Below, one piece after another: positions 6,040 through 8,105 of a stretch of DNA of 8,105 nucleotides. The notes under the pieces are model-generated. The model had not been told where the DNA came from and did not search any database. It saw only the letters and a list, made by a program, of their open reading frames with translations. Numbering within the stretch: the stretch's first letter is position 1; each line of letters starts with the position of its first letter. The DNA is from Christensenellaceae bacterium (lineage in GTDB: Bacteria > Bacillota > Clostridia > Christensenellales > Aristaeellaceae). A program made the translations under genes and the position numbers. The DNA lies in contig JADGQP010000140.1 in the NCBI GenBank assembly GCA_017881705.1, positions 1 to 8,105 on the forward strand, in the 5' to 3' direction.

Positions 6040-8067
6040 TTACTTGTCGTAGCTCAGTCCGAAGCCGTAATCGTAAAGTGGGTTCTCAAGATCAAAGCAG
6101 ATATCGCTTTCCTGCTTCTCCACGGATTCCATATCCCGCGGCATTGCGATGGGCAGCTTGCCGGTGGGGTTGTTCATGCCGTAGAGGGTCTTTGCGATGG
6201 CAATACCGCCTTGTTGGCCGGGATAATAGGCCATCAAAATCGCGTCTGTGTTCTCGTCGCACCAGGTGAGGATGTACGGGCGTCCGCCTATAACCACAGT
6301 GATTATCGGGATGCCGGTGGATTTCACAGCCTCCAGCACCTGCTGCTGAGAATCCGTGATTTCCAGCGTGTTGTACCCCCAAGGCGGATTATGCTGGTAG
6401 GCAACTTCGCCAATGGCTACGATGGCTACATCGCACTGCGACGCTTCTTCCTTAATCTTGTCCACATCCTCCGCCTCATAGATGATCTGGCCGCCCTCGC
6501 CAGCCAGGTCCGTAAGCGCCTGCACCAGCGTGGAGCCCTCCTGGCTGGAGGTCCAGCCACCGCAGAGGCTGTCCATATCTCCAGCGCGTAAGCCCGCAAC
6601 GAGGATCTTCTTGTTCGTGGAATCCAGCGGCAGGATCCCATCGTTCTTCAAAAGCGTCATGGATTCTTCCGCGGCTTGCAGGTTCACTGCCTGGTTCTCG
6701 GCGCTGCCTACGTAGGCTACGGCGTTATCCACGTCTACATAGGGATTTTCGAATATGCCCAACTCAAACTTTTCACACAGGATATGCGTACACGCTGAGT
6801 TCAGCACATCCTCGGTAATGGAGCCCGCGTCGTACAGATCCTGCATCTGGTCGATGAGCCGCAGGGATTCGCCGCCGATGGCGTCTACCTGGGCATCCAT
6901 CACACCAATCAGGATGGCGTCCTCCTCGGAGCACTCCTCGCCCCACATGGCGGTGGATTGCTGAATTCCCCAGATCATACCCCAGTCGGTCTGGATAATG
7001 CCTTTAAACCCCATTTTATCGCGCAGCAGGTCCTGCAGGGTCGCCTTACTGCCCAGTGCCGCCGTGGTGTCCAGCGCCAGCGGAATGCTGTAATAGGGCA
7101 TCACGGCACCCACGTTTGCTTTGATGGCGGCATAGTAGGGCTTCAGGTGCGTTTGCATACTCTCATCGGTGGATACGATCGGCGCCTGGTCCAGCCCGTC
7201 CATCTGCGGGCCTGCACCCGGAAAATGCTTGATGCAGGCGATGAGCCCGTTTTCGTTCACGCCGTCGGTACCGTTCTGGTAGGCTACAATCTGCGCCGTC
7301 ACCATTTCGGTCACTAAATCGGGGTCCTCGCCGAAGGTTTCCATAACGCGACCCCACCGCGGTTCGGAAGCAATATCCGCCTCGGGAGACAGGGTCATGC
7401 GAACGCCGATGGCCATCATCTCCTGGCGTTGAATTTCCGCAAGCTTGGTAACCAGGCCCTCGTCCCGCGTGGCCGCCAGGGACAGGTTATGCCCGGTCAC
7501 GGTCGCGCCATTCACATATGAAGCACCATGCACGGAATCCATTGATACCACCACGGGAATGCCCAAGGTGGAACTTTCGCACCACTTTTGCAGCTGGTTC
7601 ATAGTGGTGGCCGCCGTGCTTACGCTGTTAGGCATGTTGAACTCGCGTACCAGCACAAAACCGATATTCTCGGTCTCGTTCCACTTCTGTAAATAGTTGG
7701 GGTAAGAGCCGTCGTCCTTAGGGGTGAAGGTGGGATGCTGCATTTGAGCGATCTTCTCGCGCACCGTCATCTGCGAAAGCAGGTCCGCAGTGCGGGTATC
7801 GGCATCCTGGCGCCAATCTTCATACACGTCCAGTTTGCCATTGTTGTTTAAATCCTTGAAATACAAACCGTCTGCTTGGATAATCTGCTTGGAATACGCC
7901 ATCAGCTCGTGCTGCGTATCCGTTCCCTCAATATAAACATAGTTATCTCCCGCGTTGTCCTCCGCAGTCTTCTCGGCGACGCCGGCGGGCAACAGGGTTA
8001 CCAACATCGAAAGCGCCATAAGAGAGGCCGCGCCGGGTTTCAGGTACCGAAAAAGTTTAGTTAACAA
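6040..8067 (-). CDS. Secreted GH3 glycosidase (ExoI/beta-glucosidase-like), upstream copy with TTG start
   Basis: This 675-residue exported family 3 glycoside hydrolase is a homologue of the other GH3 protein here. Residues 1-31 form a Sec signal peptide (K4, R7, K10; hydrophobic 13-26; likely cleavage GVA|EK) without a lipobox. An EF-hand-like loop spans 72-83 (D72, N74, N76, D80, E83). The catalytic domain shows SMDSVHG (D177, H180), EPRWGR (235-240), IKHFPG (K280, H281) and nucleophile D361 in IIQTDWG. KFELGIFENPYVD begins at 433. Domain 2 carries AIGE (E554), then HN (559-560) where the other copy has HE, and ends in DYGFGLSYDK without an FnIII domain. From nucleophile to KFELG is 72 residues, against 47 in the other copy; the extra part is mostly a Trp/Glu-rich loop (about 365-390). 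TTG 8067 is chosen for AAGGAG 9 nt upstream; the first internal ATG (codon 17) would break the signal peptide. Substrate is unknown; probably a beta-glycoside. Confidence 0.9.
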   Translation of the reverse strand: MLTKLFRYLKPGAASLMALSMLVTLLPAGVAEKTAEDNAGDNYVYIEGTDTQHELMAYSKQIIQADGLYFKDLNNNGKLDVYEDWRQDADTRTADLLSQMTVREKIAQMQHPTFTPKDDGSYPNYLQKWNETENIGFVLVREFNMPNSVSTAATTMNQLQKWCESSTLGIPVVVSMDSVHGASYVNGATVTGHNLSLAATRDEGLVTKLAEIQRQEMMAIGVRMTLSPEADIASEPRWGRVMETFGEDPDLVTEMVTAQIVAYQNGTDGVNENGLIACIKHFPGAGPQMDGLDQAPIVSTDESMQTHLKPYYAAIKANVGAVMPYYSIPLALDTTAALGSKATLQDLLRDKMGFKGIIQTDWGMIWGIQQSTAMWGEECSEEDAILIGVMDAQVDAIGGESLRLIDQMQDLYDAGSITEDVLNSACTHILCEKFELGIFENPYVDVDNAVAYVGSAENQAVNLQAAEESMTLLKNDGILPLDSTNKKILVAGLRAGDMDSLCGGWTSSQEGSTLVQALTDLAGEGGQIIYEAEDVDKIKEEASQCDVAIVAIGEVAYQHNPPWGYNTLEITDSQQQVLEAVKSTGIPIITVVIGGRPYILTWCDENTDAILMAYYPGQQGGIAIAKTLYGMNNPTGKLPIAMPRDMESVEKQESDICFDLENPLYDYGFGLSYDK

Positions 8068-8076
8068 AGTCCCAAT

Positions 8077-8082
8077 CTCCTT
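8077..8082 (-). promoter_or_regulatory. Ribosome binding site supporting a TTG start
   Basis: AAGGAG on the minus strand lies 9 nt before TTG 8067-8065. No ATG or GTG in frame fits this site, and the TTG gives a complete signal peptide. The remaining bases to 8105 show no gene or recognisable promoter; the promoter of this series is probably beyond the window. Confidence 0.7.
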
Positions 8083-8105
8083 CCAGCCCGGATTCCTCCA
8101 GGGCA

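Noticed and set aside
2276..8067. Assigning the GH3 enzymes as NagZ-type beta-N-acetylglucosaminidases because of the KHFPG motif
   Set aside because: NagZ has a KH(F/I)PGHG...D(S/T)H motif with a catalytic His/Asp pair; here the residues after KHFPG are SGSQ and AGPQ and no DSH follows. Both proteins also have the second domain absent from many NagZ enzymes.

Overview
The window reads as one carbohydrate-utilisation locus from a bacterium, most likely a fairly GC-rich member of the Clostridia (Firmicutes/Bacillota), perhaps gut-associated. The basis is the strong purine-rich Shine-Dalgarno sequences, the use of ATG, GTG and TTG starts, Sec signal peptides without lipoboxes, the CUT1-type ABC sugar transporter genes, and two GH3 enzymes carrying the 'FKDLN-NGKLD-YEDWR' N-terminal signature that I associate with Clostridia and Bacteroidetes. 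The taxonomic call is inference; there is no rRNA or marker gene here.

Layout. On the + strand, 1-795 is the 3' end of a GH31 alpha-glycosidase gene that begins outside the window. A gene-free stretch (796-1074) follows and holds one perfect 11-bp stem-loop. The rest is a single minus-strand gene series that converges on the GH31 gene. In order of transcription it is: a secreted GH3 glycosidase (8067-6040, TTG start); a 73-nt gap containing a terminator-like hairpin; a MalF/UgpA-type permease (5966-5097); a MalG/UgpE-type permease (5092-4199), only 4 nt further on; a second secreted GH3 glycosidase (4168-2276), after 30 nt; and a MalK/UgpC/MsmX-type ATPase (2190-1075), after 85 nt. The promoter and first genes of this series lie beyond 8105.

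How the genes fit together (inference): the two exported GH3 enzymes would trim beta-linked glycosides or oligosaccharides outside the membrane. The permease pair and the ATPase would import the products. The GH31 enzyme, which shows no visible export signal in the part present, may cut alpha-linked sugars from related glycans inside the cell. The transporter's solute-binding protein is not in the window, so the substrate cannot be named.

The two GH3 proteins share fold, nucleophile motif and EF-hand-like loop, but differ at active-site-associated positions and in the loop after the nucleophile. I see no mobile element, CRISPR array, RNA gene or clearly new system. The most useful leads are the intra-operon hairpin, the GH3 divergence and the missing binding protein.
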